DNA of 64,000 nt from Anaerolineales bacterium (GCA_020634895.1 JACKAV010000004.1:310001-374000); one strand, 5' to 3'. Positions 24,403 through 32,315 are shown, counted from the stretch's first letter. Program-made: numbers and translations. The notes: a model not told the origin generated them from the letters alone.

Positions 24403-25086
24403 ATGAATCTAGATGAGATTAAAGATAAATGGTATTCACAAGAACATGAAATCGACAAAGGGCTAACCCTGAACGTTTTTCATCTAAACACCTTGCGAAT
24501 CGCAAATTCAGCCTTGAAAAAATTGTCCTACGAAAAAATAACGGGAATAATTATTGGGTTGGCATGTTTAGTATTTACAGGAAATTTTCTCTTCGAGAAT
24601 TATGAGGATTACAAGTTGCTAATTCCTGCGATGCTGTTACATGCGTTCTTTCTATTTCAAGTTGCAGCTAATGGATATCAATTTTCAATTCTAAGAAAAA
24701 TCGATTTTAGCCAGCCAGTATTGAAAAGCCAGCAGCAATACACAATATTAAAACGTTTGCGGCTACAGGTAACGTTTTGGATTCTTTTACTAAGTCCATT
24801 ATTGTGGGTACCATTTTTGATTGTTCTAATTAAGAGCGTGACCGGAATCAACCCCTATTTGATTCTTAACAATACATGGCTGTTTGCGAACATACTATTT
24901 GGCATCTCCTTCATCCCACTTATGTTTTGGGCTGCAAAATATTTTTCCAAAAAATGGCAGGGCTATTCGTTCTTAAAGCATGTTTTAGATAGTCTTGTCG
25001 GAGATGAACTAAAAGCCATGAATAATTTACTTGAGCAATTGAATAGTTTTGAAGAAGATCACAATAAATTTACAAGCAGGAAATAA
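24403..25086 (+). CDS. Membrane protein paired with the ECF sigma factor, possible anti-sigma factor
   Basis: Protein of 227 residues. A soluble N-terminal 40 residues (MNLDEIKDKWYSQEHEI) precede four predicted helices (KITGIIIGLACLVFTGNFLF, LLIPAMLLHAFFLFQVAANGYQF, QVTFWILLLSPLLWVPFLIVLIKSVTG, TWLFANILFGISFIPLMFWAA) and an acidic C-terminal tail. No zinc anti-sigma motif is present. Position directly after the sigma gene and the cytoplasmic N terminus make an anti-sigma role plausible but unproven. AGGAGA precedes the ATG. Confidence 0.6.
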   Translation: MNLDEIKDKWYSQEHEIDKGLTLNVFHLNTLRIANSALKKLSYEKITGIIIGLACLVFTGNFLFENYEDYKLLIPAMLLHAFFLFQVAANGYQFSILRKIDFSQPVLKSQQQYTILKRLRLQVTFWILLLSPLLWVPFLIVLIKSVTGINPYLILNNTWLFANILFGISFIPLMFWAAKYFSKKWQGYSFLKHVLDSLVGDELKAMNNLLEQLNSFEEDHNKFTSRK

Positions 25087-25089
25087 CTT

Positions 25090-26088
25090 ATGAAAAAAGT
25101 ATTACTCACCATCACAAAAATATTGGCATTTCTAGTCGGGCTACCGCTCATAGTGATTCTTGGTATGGTTTTTTCACCAGCGCCTACATTTACCAACCCT
25201 GCACCATCCTCCAAAACAGATTCAAGTGAACCATTAACTTGCGAACCGAGTTCCACAGTCCGTTGTTTACCCATGAGGGATGGAACCACTCTAGCAGCTT
25301 CCTGGTATGAAGCCAATAGCGATATCACAATTGTGCTGCTACACGGCATAAAGAGCAATAGGTCAGAAATGGAAAATATTGCACAAATGATTCAAGACCA
25401 GGTAGGTATTAATGTATTAAGTGTAGATCTTCGTGGTCATGGCAACTCGGGTGGAAGTAGGGGAGATATTCAGTACATTGGACAATACGAGGACGATCTT
25501 GCAGACATTGTAAAGATTCTGCGCAAAGAGCGCCCCAATGAAACAATTATCATATCTGGTCACTCAATGGGTGGTGGGATAGTAATGCGGTATGCCAGTC
25601 GAAATGATGTCCCTAAAGCAGATGCCTATTTATTATTTGCCCCACATCTTGGCATTGCATCTCCAACATCCCAGCCTAGAGCGGAACAAACTCAACCCAT
25701 GGAGCAGCCCACTGTACAGATTCATCTAGTTCGTACCATTGGATTAAGCATCCTTAACATGATGAACATTACCATATTTAATAAATTAGACACACTGTAC
25801 TTTAATGTGTCGGAAAATTTAGATCAACCCAATCACTATAGCTATCGAGCAATGGCAAGTTCAGCACCTGATGATTATGTCGCGGCACTAACAGCAGACA
25901 ACCTGCCCATGCTTGTGATAATTGGCGAAAATGATGAAGCATTCAGGGCTGAAGAATATCCAAACGTTATATCCTTGCACACAAATGGAGAAGTTGTGAT
26001 TATTCCAGAAGAAACCCATGATGGAATCATCCAAAATCAAGAGGTAATTCCATCTATACAAAATTGGATCGCCGCTTTGAAAAAATAA
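25090..26088 (+). CDS. Membrane-anchored alpha/beta hydrolase
   Basis: Protein of 332 residues with an N-terminal hydrophobic anchor (residues 5-28) and an extracytoplasmic or membrane-attached alpha/beta hydrolase domain. Seen are the oxyanion region VLLHGIKSNRSEM, VDLRGHGNSGGSRG, the nucleophile elbow GHSMGGG near residue 158, a likely acid in GENDEAF and a likely histidine in EETHDG near the end. Substrate unknown; monoglyceride lipase-like enzymes share this layout. Starts three bases after the membrane gene, so sigma, partner and hydrolase form one operon, and the hydrolase may be the regulated output. Confidence 0.82.
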   Translation: MKKVLLTITKILAFLVGLPLIVILGMVFSPAPTFTNPAPSSKTDSSEPLTCEPSSTVRCLPMRDGTTLAASWYEANSDITIVLLHGIKSNRSEMENIAQMIQDQVGINVLSVDLRGHGNSGGSRGDIQYIGQYEDDLADIVKILRKERPNETIIISGHSMGGGIVMRYASRNDVPKADAYLLFAPHLGIASPTSQPRAEQTQPMEQPTVQIHLVRTIGLSILNMMNITIFNKLDTLYFNVSENLDQPNHYSYRAMASSAPDDYVAALTADNLPMLVIIGENDEAFRAEEYPNVISLHTNGEVVIIPEETHDGIIQNQEVIPSIQNWIAALKK

Positions 26089-26192
26089 AATACAGAGCCA
26101 GCACTATAAATTATTGCACAGACTTTTAATTCTTTCATATTTTGAAGGATTAAAGGTTTATCGTCATAACGGTTCATAAACGATTTCGAATC

Positions 26193-26227
26193 AAAAAAGG
26201 TCGAGACTTTTCAGTCTCGACCTTTTT
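26193..26227. terminator. Bidirectional intrinsic terminator
   Basis: AAAAAGGTCGAGACT pairs with AGTCTCGACCTTTTT around TTTC. It closes the hydrolase gene on the plus strand and the DUF302 gene on the minus strand, and marks the right end of the AT-rich island. Confidence 0.9.
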
Positions 26228-26231
26228 CTTA

Positions 26232-26621
26232 TTACAAACTTTCAATTGCCCGTTTGAGTTTTGCTTCTGCCTCGGCAGCGACCTCGTGCAGAAGGGCATC
26301 GTCCTTGAAGACCATCATCATGGCGTTTGGGTCAACAGCGGTGACAACCACTTCATCGCCATCTTCATACATGGTCACGTTGCAAGGGAGAAGCAAACCT
26401 ACATCCAGTTTTGCTTCGAGCGCTTTGTGTGCCAGTTTGGGATTGCACGCGCCGAGGATGGTGTAGCGGCGAAAGTCCAGGTCAAGTTTTTGCTTGAGCG
26501 TGTTTTTCACATCAATTTCTGTCAATACACCAAAGCCTTCTGCCTTAAGCGCATCCGCAATCTTTTGGCGGGCATCTTCATACGAAACCTTTAAGCGGGT
26601 TTCAAAACCAATTTCAGACAT
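26232..26621 (-). CDS. DUF302 domain protein
   Basis: Soluble protein of 129 residues of the DUF302 family, with SYEDARQKIADALKAEGFGVLTEIDVKNTLKQKLDLDFRRYTILGACNPKLAHKALEAKLDVGLLLPCNVTMYEDGDEVVVTAVDP. The function of the family is unknown; fusions with heavy-metal or redox proteins are known. ATG 26621 has GGAG nine bases upstream; an extended frame to 26666 reads into a terminator and is rejected. It follows icd in the opposite sense of terminators, so it is probably its own unit. Confidence 0.85.
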   Translation of the reverse strand: MSEIGFETRLKVSYEDARQKIADALKAEGFGVLTEIDVKNTLKQKLDLDFRRYTILGACNPKLAHKALEAKLDVGLLLPCNVTMYEDGDEVVVTAVDPNAMMMVFKDDALLHEVAAEAEAKLKRAIESL

Positions 26622-26645
26622 TGTGTTTTCTCCTTTATTAACAAA

Positions 26646-26677
26646 AAAAGAGCAACATGTAAACATGTTGCTCTTTT
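26646..26677 (-). terminator. Intrinsic terminator of icd
   Basis: AAAAGAGCAACATGT pairs with ACATGTTGCTCTTTT around AA; on the minus strand the 3' arm is followed by a T-run. Confidence 0.85.
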
Positions 26678-26691
26678 GATTTTACTATGGA

Positions 26692-28095
26692 CTAATCCAT
26701 GTGCTTGATGACCGCATCACCAAACTCGGAGCATTTGAGCAGGGTGGCGCCGTCCATCAGGCGTTCGAAATCGTAGGTGACGGTCTTTGCGCCGATGGCG
26801 CCTTCCATGCCTTTGACGATCAGGTCGGCAACTTCGGTCCAGCCCATGTAGCGGAACATCATCTCACCGGAGAGGATGACCGAGCCGGGGTTGACCTTGT
26901 CGAGGTCGGCGTACTTGGGCGCGGTGCCGTGGGTCGCTTCGAAGATGGCGTGACCAGTCTCGTAGTTGATGTTCGCGCCCGGAGCGATGCCAATTCCGCC
27001 CACCTGCGCGGCGAGCGCGTCGGAAAGGTAGTCACCGTTGAGGTTCATGGTGGCGATCACATCGTAATCGCGCGCGCGGATGATGGTGAACTGCAGGGAA
27101 ACGTCCGCGATGGAGTCTTTGATGAGCAGCATCTTCTTCCACTTGCCGTCGCCGTGGGTATCCCACAACTTGAGGGCTTCTTCCACCTCGGCTTTGATGT
27201 CCGCCTGCTGCGCGGGGCTCATCATGTCGAAACCGGGGTCGATCATCTTGGCGTTGTCTTCCACGCTCAGGTCTTTGTTATGTTCCTTGTTGCCGAGGAT
27301 CCACGTCTCGCGTTCGGTGACGATCTGTCCGCGGAATTCCTTCTTGGCGAGTTTGTAACCCCAATCCTTGAAGGCGCCTTCGGTGAACTTCATGATATTG
27401 CCCTTGTGGACGAAGTTCACGCTCTTGCGCTTGTTGTCCAGCGACCACTGAATCGCGGCGCGGACGAGGCGGTCGGTGCCTTCTTCGGAGACCGGTTTGA
27501 TGCCGATGCCAGCCGTCTCAGGGAAGCGCATCTTGGCGTATTCCTTGGGGAAGGCTTCCTTGAACATTTCCTTGAACTTCTTGTTCTCTTCGGTTCCCTG
27601 CTGGAACTCGATGCCCGCATAAATGTCTTCGGTATTCTCACGGAAGATGACCATGTCCACATATTCGGGGTGCAGTACCGGGGAGGGTACGCCGTTGTAG
27701 TAACGTACCGGGCGCTGGCAGACGTAAAGGTCGAGCAGTTTGCGGAGCGCAACATTCAAGGAACGGATGCCGCCGCCGATGGGGGTTGTGAGCGGTCCCT
27801 TGATTCCGACCAAAAATTCCTTGAATGCCTCAACGGTTTCATCGGGCAGCCAGTTTTGGAACATCTTGAAAGGCTTCTCGCCCGCATAGACTTCCATCCA
27901 ATGGATCTTGCGTTTGCCGCCGTATGCCTTCTCCACCGCCGCATCGAACACGCGCACAGAAGCGCGCCAGATGTCGCGTCCGGTGCCGTCGCCTTCGACG
28001 AACGGGATGATCGGGTTATCGGGAACCTGTAATTTGCCGTCTTTGATGCTGATCTTCGCCCCGCCTTCGGGGACTTTAACGTTTACGTATGCCAT
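26692..28095 (-). CDS. icd: Isocitrate dehydrogenase, NADP-type family
   Basis: TCA-cycle enzyme converting isocitrate to 2-oxoglutarate, 467 residues. It shows PFVEGDGTGRDIWRASV, the substrate-site stretch LTTPIGGGIRSLNVALRKLLDLYVCQRPVRYYNG with the phosphorylatable-serine position, IFRENTEDIYAGIE, NFVHKGNIMKFTEGAFKDWGY, and IGIAPGANINYETGHAIFEATHGTAPKYA near the cofactor site. The match is to the E. coli Icd type; NADP use is inferred. A good ribosome-binding site (AAGGAG) and a TATAAT about 40 bases upstream precede the ATG. Confidence 0.94.
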   Translation of the reverse strand: MAYVNVKVPEGGAKISIKDGKLQVPDNPIIPFVEGDGTGRDIWRASVRVFDAAVEKAYGGKRKIHWMEVYAGEKPFKMFQNWLPDETVEAFKEFLVGIKGPLTTPIGGGIRSLNVALRKLLDLYVCQRPVRYYNGVPSPVLHPEYVDMVIFRENTEDIYAGIEFQQGTEENKKFKEMFKEAFPKEYAKMRFPETAGIGIKPVSEEGTDRLVRAAIQWSLDNKRKSVNFVHKGNIMKFTEGAFKDWGYKLAKKEFRGQIVTERETWILGNKEHNKDLSVEDNAKMIDPGFDMMSPAQQADIKAEVEEALKLWDTHGDGKWKKMLLIKDSIADVSLQFTIIRARDYDVIATMNLNGDYLSDALAAQVGGIGIAPGANINYETGHAIFEATHGTAPKYADLDKVNPGSVILSGEMMFRYMGWTEVADLIVKGMEGAIGAKTVTYDFERLMDGATLLKCSEFGDAVIKHMD

Positions 28096-28258
28096 CTTTT
28101 TTATCTCCTTGCTGTATGATGGCGGGATTATAACATTCGCATCATGACAGCCTTAGTGACAAATATCATGTGACTTGTCCCCGCTTTCGCCCATGAATCC
28201 GCTGCGGCTCACCCCGGACCCGCTGCCTGACTCGTCTCCTCAAAGCTTTCTCCACACC

Positions 28259-28286
28259 TTGACATGACTCTGAATAGGCGTAAAAT
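28259..28286 (+). promoter_or_regulatory. Strong promoter of the permease leader
   Basis: TTGACA (28259-28264) and TAAAAT (28281-28286) with a 16-base spacer. Predicted start is near 28293, giving a leader of about 178 bases. Confidence 0.7.
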
Positions 28287-28299
28287 CGGCGCAATATCC

Positions 28300-28392
28300 A
28301 TGAAAAAGACACCAACATCAGGGCAATTTCCGCATCAACATTTCTTCGTTGTGGCAGTGTCTGTCTCTTGTGAATTGGAGAGTCGCTTTTAG
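28300..28392 (+). CDS. Putative 30-codon leader peptide
   Basis: An ATG about seven bases after the predicted transcription start opens a 30-codon frame beginning MKKTPTSGQF and ending SCELESRF, with the TAG at 28390-28392 inside the loop of the downstream terminator hairpin. The stretch 28339-28370 is T-rich. This geometry resembles the E. coli pyrBI leader. No ribosome-binding site exists before the ATG; near-leaderless initiation would be needed. Could be coincidental. Confidence 0.4.
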   Translation: MKKTPTSGQFPHQHFFVVAVSVSCELESRF

Positions 28393-28407
28393 CGGCTCTC
28401 TTTTTTT
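28378..28407 (+). terminator. Leader terminator (attenuator) of the permease gene
   Basis: GAGAGTCGCT pairs with AGCGGCTCTC around TTT, followed by TTTTTTT. It lies 64 bases before the permease ATG and within its leader. Confidence 0.8.
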
Positions 28408-28470
28408 ATCTTTCCCCCGCCCCCTCTCCATATGGGAGAAGGGAGAAAAGACAAAAGAGGAGAATGAGTT

Positions 28471-29964
28471 ATGGCAACAAAATCAAGCAAGCCCAAGCCA
28501 AAGTCCGCGGCGAAAAAGAAGGAGTCCAAACCCAAAGCGAAGAGTCAGCCTGTAGAGAAGAAGCAGGTTGAGGTCCAGAAAGAGGCGGCGCCTGTGATGG
28601 GATATCTGCCCGATGACACTCCGCCCGTCGGCGCGATGTTGAGTCTCGGCTTCCAGCAATTCCTGACGATGTTCCCCGCCACGGTGCTGGTCGCCATCCT
28701 GACCAGGTTCGACGTGGGCATTACGCTGCTGGCGTCGGGGCTTGGAACCATCATCGCGCTGCTGGTCTCGAAGCGCAAGATACCGATGTATTACGGTTCT
28801 TCGTTCTCGTATATTGCGGTCATTCAAACCGCCATGACGCTTTACGCAAGCGACTGTTACTCGGCGGCGTATGCATCTGCGCCATACTGCCCCGAAGGTG
28901 TGCGGATCGTACAGGTGGGTATTGTGTTGACCGCGGTCTTCGAGATTTTGATCGGCTTGCTCATCATGCGCATCGGCAAAGCCGCGCTGGACAAGGTCCT
29001 GCCGCCGATCGTGACCGGTTCGATGGCGATGGTCATCGGCGTGGCGCTGGCGAACGCGGCTCTTGGCAACGCCGGAAACTGGGCAGCCCCCGAGGTCGCA
29101 ACACAAACATGGACGGTGGCTTTCATCACGTTGATCGCGACCATTCTTTTCTCGGTCTATCTGCAGGGCAAGGGACTTATCGGCATGCTGCCGATCCTGC
29201 TCGGTGCTGTTGTGGGGTATCTGGTATCTATTCCGTTCGGGTTGATCAGTTTCGAAAATGTGGCGAGCGCGGGTTGGTTCGAACTGCCAAAGTTCACCTT
29301 TCCGGCGTTCAACAATCCCGATGCATGGGGAATGGCGTTGAGCGTTGCATTGATCTTCATTGCGACGGTGCCCGAATCGACGGCGCATCTTTATCAAATG
29401 AGTCTTTATATCGATGAACTCGCTACGGAACTTGGCAGAAAGCCGTTCAATATCAAGGAATTGATCGGCTTGAACCTCGTCGCCGATGGCGCAGATGATC
29501 TTGTGGTCGGATTCCTCGGCGGGGCGGCTGGAACGAACTACGGCGAAAACAATTCGCTGATGGCGATCACCCGCAACTACTCGACGGCTGTATTGATGGC
29601 GGCGGGCGGCATGGCGATCGTGTTCGGTTTCTTTGGGAAACTTGTGGCGCTGGTCAATACGATCCCCCCGGCGGTGGTCGGCGGTTTGAGCATTTACCTC
29701 TTCGGCGTCATTGGTATGCAGGGCGTGGCGCTGATCCAATCGGAAAAGGTCAATCTCTTCGACCCGAAACAGCTTGCGGTTGGCGCGATCATTCTCATCT
29801 GCGGCATCGGCGGAAATCTGGCACTGCCGAACAGCGTCTTCCCCTTTCAAATCCCATTCCTGTTCCCCAATGGCATTCCTGCCATCGTCTTTGCAGCCAT
29901 TCTCGGTATCTTTGTAAATACCATCTTCGTCATCTTCAAGGCGCCCGAAGTCCGCGGCGGATAA
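28471..29964 (+). CDS. Nucleobase (uracil/xanthine) permease, NCS2 family
   Basis: Membrane transporter of 497 residues that imports a nucleobase with protons. About fourteen hydrophobic helices begin after residue 45; family features include MLSLGFQQFLTMFPATVLVAILT, YYGSSFSYIAVIQTAM, VLPPIVTGSMAMVIGVALANAALGN, VPESTAHLYQMSLYIDELATELGR and GGAAGTNYGENNSLMAITRNYSTAV. The segment PES/GTNYGEN places it near uracil permeases. Unusual is a cytoplasmic N-terminal tail of about 40 residues extremely rich in Lys, Pro and Ser (KSSKPKPKSAAKKKESKPK). Preceded by a leader with an attenuator. Uracil is the favoured substrate but not proven. Confidence 0.88.
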   Translation: MATKSSKPKPKSAAKKKESKPKAKSQPVEKKQVEVQKEAAPVMGYLPDDTPPVGAMLSLGFQQFLTMFPATVLVAILTRFDVGITLLASGLGTIIALLVSKRKIPMYYGSSFSYIAVIQTAMTLYASDCYSAAYASAPYCPEGVRIVQVGIVLTAVFEILIGLLIMRIGKAALDKVLPPIVTGSMAMVIGVALANAALGNAGNWAAPEVATQTWTVAFITLIATILFSVYLQGKGLIGMLPILLGAVVGYLVSIPFGLISFENVASAGWFELPKFTFPAFNNPDAWGMALSVALIFIATVPESTAHLYQMSLYIDELATELGRKPFNIKELIGLNLVADGADDLVVGFLGGAAGTNYGENNSLMAITRNYSTAVLMAAGGMAIVFGFFGKLVALVNTIPPAVVGGLSIYLFGVIGMQGVALIQSEKVNLFDPKQLAVGAIILICGIGGNLALPNSVFPFQIPFLFPNGIPAIVFAAILGIFVNTIFVIFKAPEVRGG

Positions 29965-29987
29965 TTTCTTAAGTCTCATCTTTGTAC

Positions 29988-30062
29988 GCGGAATTCACGG
30001 AAAACACAGTCAAGAACAGGTCTTTTCCGCGAAGATCAGTGAAATCCGTGTTGTCCAAAAAG
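29988..30062. repeat. Degenerate CACGGA-type repeat
   Basis: Imperfect inverted pieces (CGCGGAATTCACGGAAAACAC and TTTTCCGCG, AAATCCGTGTTG). Resembles the better-preserved element at 53035-53098. Confidence 0.4.
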
Positions 30063-30074
30063 CCTTTAGACCAA

Positions 30075-30110
30075 AAAGGAGACTGCCATTTCGAAATGGC
30101 AGTCTCCTTT
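30075..30110. terminator. Bidirectional intrinsic terminator
   Basis: AAAGGAGACTGCCATTT pairs perfectly with its complement around CG, between the convergent permease and desaturase genes; T-runs on both sides. Confidence 0.9.
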
Positions 30111-30132
30111 CTTTTTTCGTTAAGTATCGAAT

Positions 30133-31140
30133 TTACGTCTTCTGCGATTGCAATTTGTATTTCTTCAAGGCGCGCCAGCCGACAAGGACCTTCTCCTTCT
30201 CATCCCACAGGCGGAAGTACAGCGACTTCAAACTGTCGCGGACGGTCAACGGCTCGATCTGGAACATGGGATTTTCATCGTGGCATTGCTCCAGTTTGTA
30301 ATTGGGGATCTTCGGGCTGAGATGGTGGATGTGATGGAAGCCAATATTACCGGTAAACCACTGCAACACTTTGGGCAGCTTATAGAAAGAACTTCCGTCC
30401 ATGCCGGCGTTGAAGAAGCTCCAATCCTTATGGCGTTCCCAATAGGTCGGGTCAAAGTTATGTTGAACGTAGAAGAGCCAGACACCCGCTCCACAAGCCA
30501 TGAGCAGAATGGGAAGTTCCACCAGCAGATACGCCTGCCAGCCGATGTGATAGATCGTCCAGCCAACGAAACCGAAGAGGGCGATATTCGTCCAAATGAC
30601 ACTGTTCTTTTCGCGCTTGCCAGCTTCCGGCTCCCAGAAACGATGGAAAATTGTGAACACCAACGTCGCGCCGATGGTAAACAGCACGAACGGATTACGC
30701 ATAATGCGGTATCCAAGCCTCTTGTACCACGGTGAGGCGAGATATTCCTCGACGGTCATTGTGTACACATCGCCCACGCCGCGACGGTCCAGGTCACCGG
30801 CGGTGGCGTGATGAATGGCGTGCGAATGTTTCCAGTTGAAGTAGGGAGTCCACACCGCCACACCGAGCAAAAGCCCAAGGCGGTCGTTGGCAAGCCGCGT
30901 CTCGAAGAATGAACCGTGGCAGCAATCATGGAAGATGATGAACATCCGCACCATAAATCCCGCGGCAGGGATGGTCACCAGCAGGGTCAGCCAGTATCCA
31001 ACCTCAAGGCTGCGATAAGCCAGATACCACAATACAAAGAACGGAACAGCCGAATTCACGACCTGCCACAAACTGCGCCAGGTTTCGGGGTACGCATACT
31101 TGGCAACCACCGCTTGCCATTTGACTTGTCCAATGCTCAT
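30133..31140 (-). CDS. Membrane fatty acid desaturase
   Basis: Di-iron membrane desaturase of 335 residues that introduces a double bond in lipid acyl chains. Three histidine boxes are present in order: HDCCHGSFFE, HSHAIHHATAG and HHIHHLSPKIPNY. Four hydrophobic helices surround them. Regioselectivity cannot be read. Start at ATG 31140 has CCGGAGG upstream. The use of oxygen fits the respiratory genes in the window. It is divergent from pyrC. Confidence 0.9.
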   Translation of the reverse strand: MSIGQVKWQAVVAKYAYPETWRSLWQVVNSAVPFFVLWYLAYRSLEVGYWLTLLVTIPAAGFMVRMFIIFHDCCHGSFFETRLANDRLGLLLGVAVWTPYFNWKHSHAIHHATAGDLDRRGVGDVYTMTVEEYLASPWYKRLGYRIMRNPFVLFTIGATLVFTIFHRFWEPEAGKREKNSVIWTNIALFGFVGWTIYHIGWQAYLLVELPILLMACGAGVWLFYVQHNFDPTYWERHKDWSFFNAGMDGSSFYKLPKVLQWFTGNIGFHHIHHLSPKIPNYKLEQCHDENPMFQIEPLTVRDSLKSLYFRLWDEKEKVLVGWRALKKYKLQSQKT

Positions 31141-31197
31141 ATTAAAACCTCCGGATTTTCTATAATTAACCGCAACGATCCTTTTCCGTTACGCCAC

Positions 31198-31226
31198 TTA
31201 CATCATACATCATTTCCCTTTATACT
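31198..31226 (+). promoter_or_regulatory. Promoter of pyrC, leaderless type
   Basis: TTACAT (31198-31203) and TATACT (31221-31226) are 17 bases apart, and the ATG at 31233 follows six bases later with no ribosome-binding site. Confidence 0.65.
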
Positions 31227-31232
31227 CGCCGC

Positions 31233-32315
31233 ATGTTAAAACTTCCCGGATTGATCGACCCGCATGTCCACGTACGCGAACCAGGCGCCACTCACAAAGA
31301 GGATTGGGACACCGTCACACAGGCTGCACTCGCCGGCGGAATCACCGCCATCCTTGCCATGCCGAACACCAAGCCGCCCATCTTCGACGAAGCGACTCTC
31401 AACCTCGCGCTGGATGCCGCCAAAGCCAAAGCCCGCTGCGACTATGGACAATACATTGGGGCGGGTCCTGATAATTCGGATATCGCCGCCTCACTCGCGC
31501 CGAAAGCTGCCGGGCTAAAGATGTACCTTGACTCCACCTTTGGGGAGCTGCGCCTCGACGATATGACCCTGTGGACTCCGCACTTCGAGAAGTTCCCCAA
31601 ATCCGCGCCGATGGTGATGCACTCCGAAAGCCGGACGATGGCGGCGGCGATCCTATTTTCGGCAATTTACGATCATCCCGTCCATATTGCGCATGTTTCA
31701 TTAAAAGAGGAAATTCTGCTTATCAAGGCGGCAAAAGAGAAGGGCATCAAAGTCACCTGCGAAGTCTGCCCGCATCATTTGTTTATGACAATGCCCTCAC
31801 CCCCATCCCCTCTCCCTGAGGGAGAGGGGCGCAGGGGTGAGGGACGAACCGAAGTCCGCCCGCGCCTCGCCACCCAGGAGGATGTGGATAGCCTGTGGAC
31901 AAATCTGGATGTGATCGATTGCTTCGCCACTGACCACGCTCCGCACACGCTCGAAGAAAAGGACGGTGAGAATCCGCCGCCGGGATTCCCCGGTTTGGAG
32001 ACCATTCTTCCTTTATTGATCACAGCCGTCAGCGAAAAGCGTTTGAGCGTGGACGATATTGTCCAGAAAATGTACATCAATCCGCGCCGTATCTTTCAGA
32101 TTCCTGAACAAACCGAAACATGGGTCGAAGTGGACGAGAACGAAACGTATGAGATCAAAGCTTCGGAACAATTCACTCGCTGCGGTTGGACTCCCTTTGA
32201 AGGATGGAAGGTCAAAGGCAAAGTTAGGAAAGTGTTTCTACGCGGAAACATTGTGTATGAAGATGGAAAGATACTTGCGAATGCAGGGTATGGAAGGAAC
32301 ATCCGCCATATTTAG
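31233..32315 (+). CDS. pyrC: Dihydroorotase, CAD-like type, with an in-frame palindromic repeat
   Basis: Third enzyme of pyrimidine synthesis: closes carbamoyl-aspartate to dihydroorotate. The 360 residues begin LPGLIDPHVHVREPGATHKEDW, with the DxHxH metal motif, and include the metal-histidine site CEVCPHHLFM and the DCFATDHAPHTLEEKDGENPPPGFPGLE segment, as in the CAD dihydroorotase group. Between CEVCPHHLFMTM and RTEVRPRLATQEDVDSLW sits a low-complexity piece (PSPPSPLPEGEGRRGEG) encoded by a perfect palindromic repeat. It lies in a loop and need not destroy activity. No Shine-Dalgarno; leaderless start likely. Confidence 0.92.
   Translation: MLKLPGLIDPHVHVREPGATHKEDWDTVTQAALAGGITAILAMPNTKPPIFDEATLNLALDAAKAKARCDYGQYIGAGPDNSDIAASLAPKAAGLKMYLDSTFGELRLDDMTLWTPHFEKFPKSAPMVMHSESRTMAAAILFSAIYDHPVHIAHVSLKEEILLIKAAKEKGIKVTCEVCPHHLFMTMPSPPSPLPEGEGRRGEGRTEVRPRLATQEDVDSLWTNLDVIDCFATDHAPHTLEEKDGENPPPGFPGLETILPLLITAVSEKRLSVDDIVQKMYINPRRIFQIPEQTETWVEVDENETYEIKASEQFTRCGWTPFEGWKVKGKVRKVFLRGNIVYEDGKILANAGYGRNIRHI
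31794..31843. repeat. Palindromic repeat element inside pyrC
   Basis: Outer arms CCCTCACCCC and GGGGTGAGGG and inner arms CCCCTCTCCCT and AGGGAGAGGGG form a long hairpin of the widespread CCCTCACCC...GGGTGAGGG family. It is translated in frame as about 17 residues. Confidence 0.85.

Larger units (their letters stand above)
28293..28470 (+). promoter_or_regulatory. Structured permease leader with attenuator
   Basis: Contains GACAC (28308-28312) able to pair with GTGTC (28357-28361), an inner CAAC/GTTG hairpin, and then a terminator at 28378-28407. CTCT (28365-28368) can pair with AGAG (28379-28382) and so compete with the terminator stem. No known purine riboswitch or PyrR-binding consensus was recognised. 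Confidence 0.5.

Noticed and set aside
26701..28032. A 443-codon plus-strand frame opposite icd
   Set aside because: icd is unmistakable on the minus strand with full-length motifs; the plus frame is a shadow.
28293..28377. A purine or PyrR-type riboswitch
   Set aside because: Neither the purine-aptamer core nor the PyrR-binding-loop consensus was found; only a generic stem, a short ORF and a terminator are visible.
28483..29979. A 498-codon minus-strand frame opposite the permease
   Set aside because: No membrane helices or domain; very rich in Arg, His, Gln and Asp as expected from an antisense frame of a permease.
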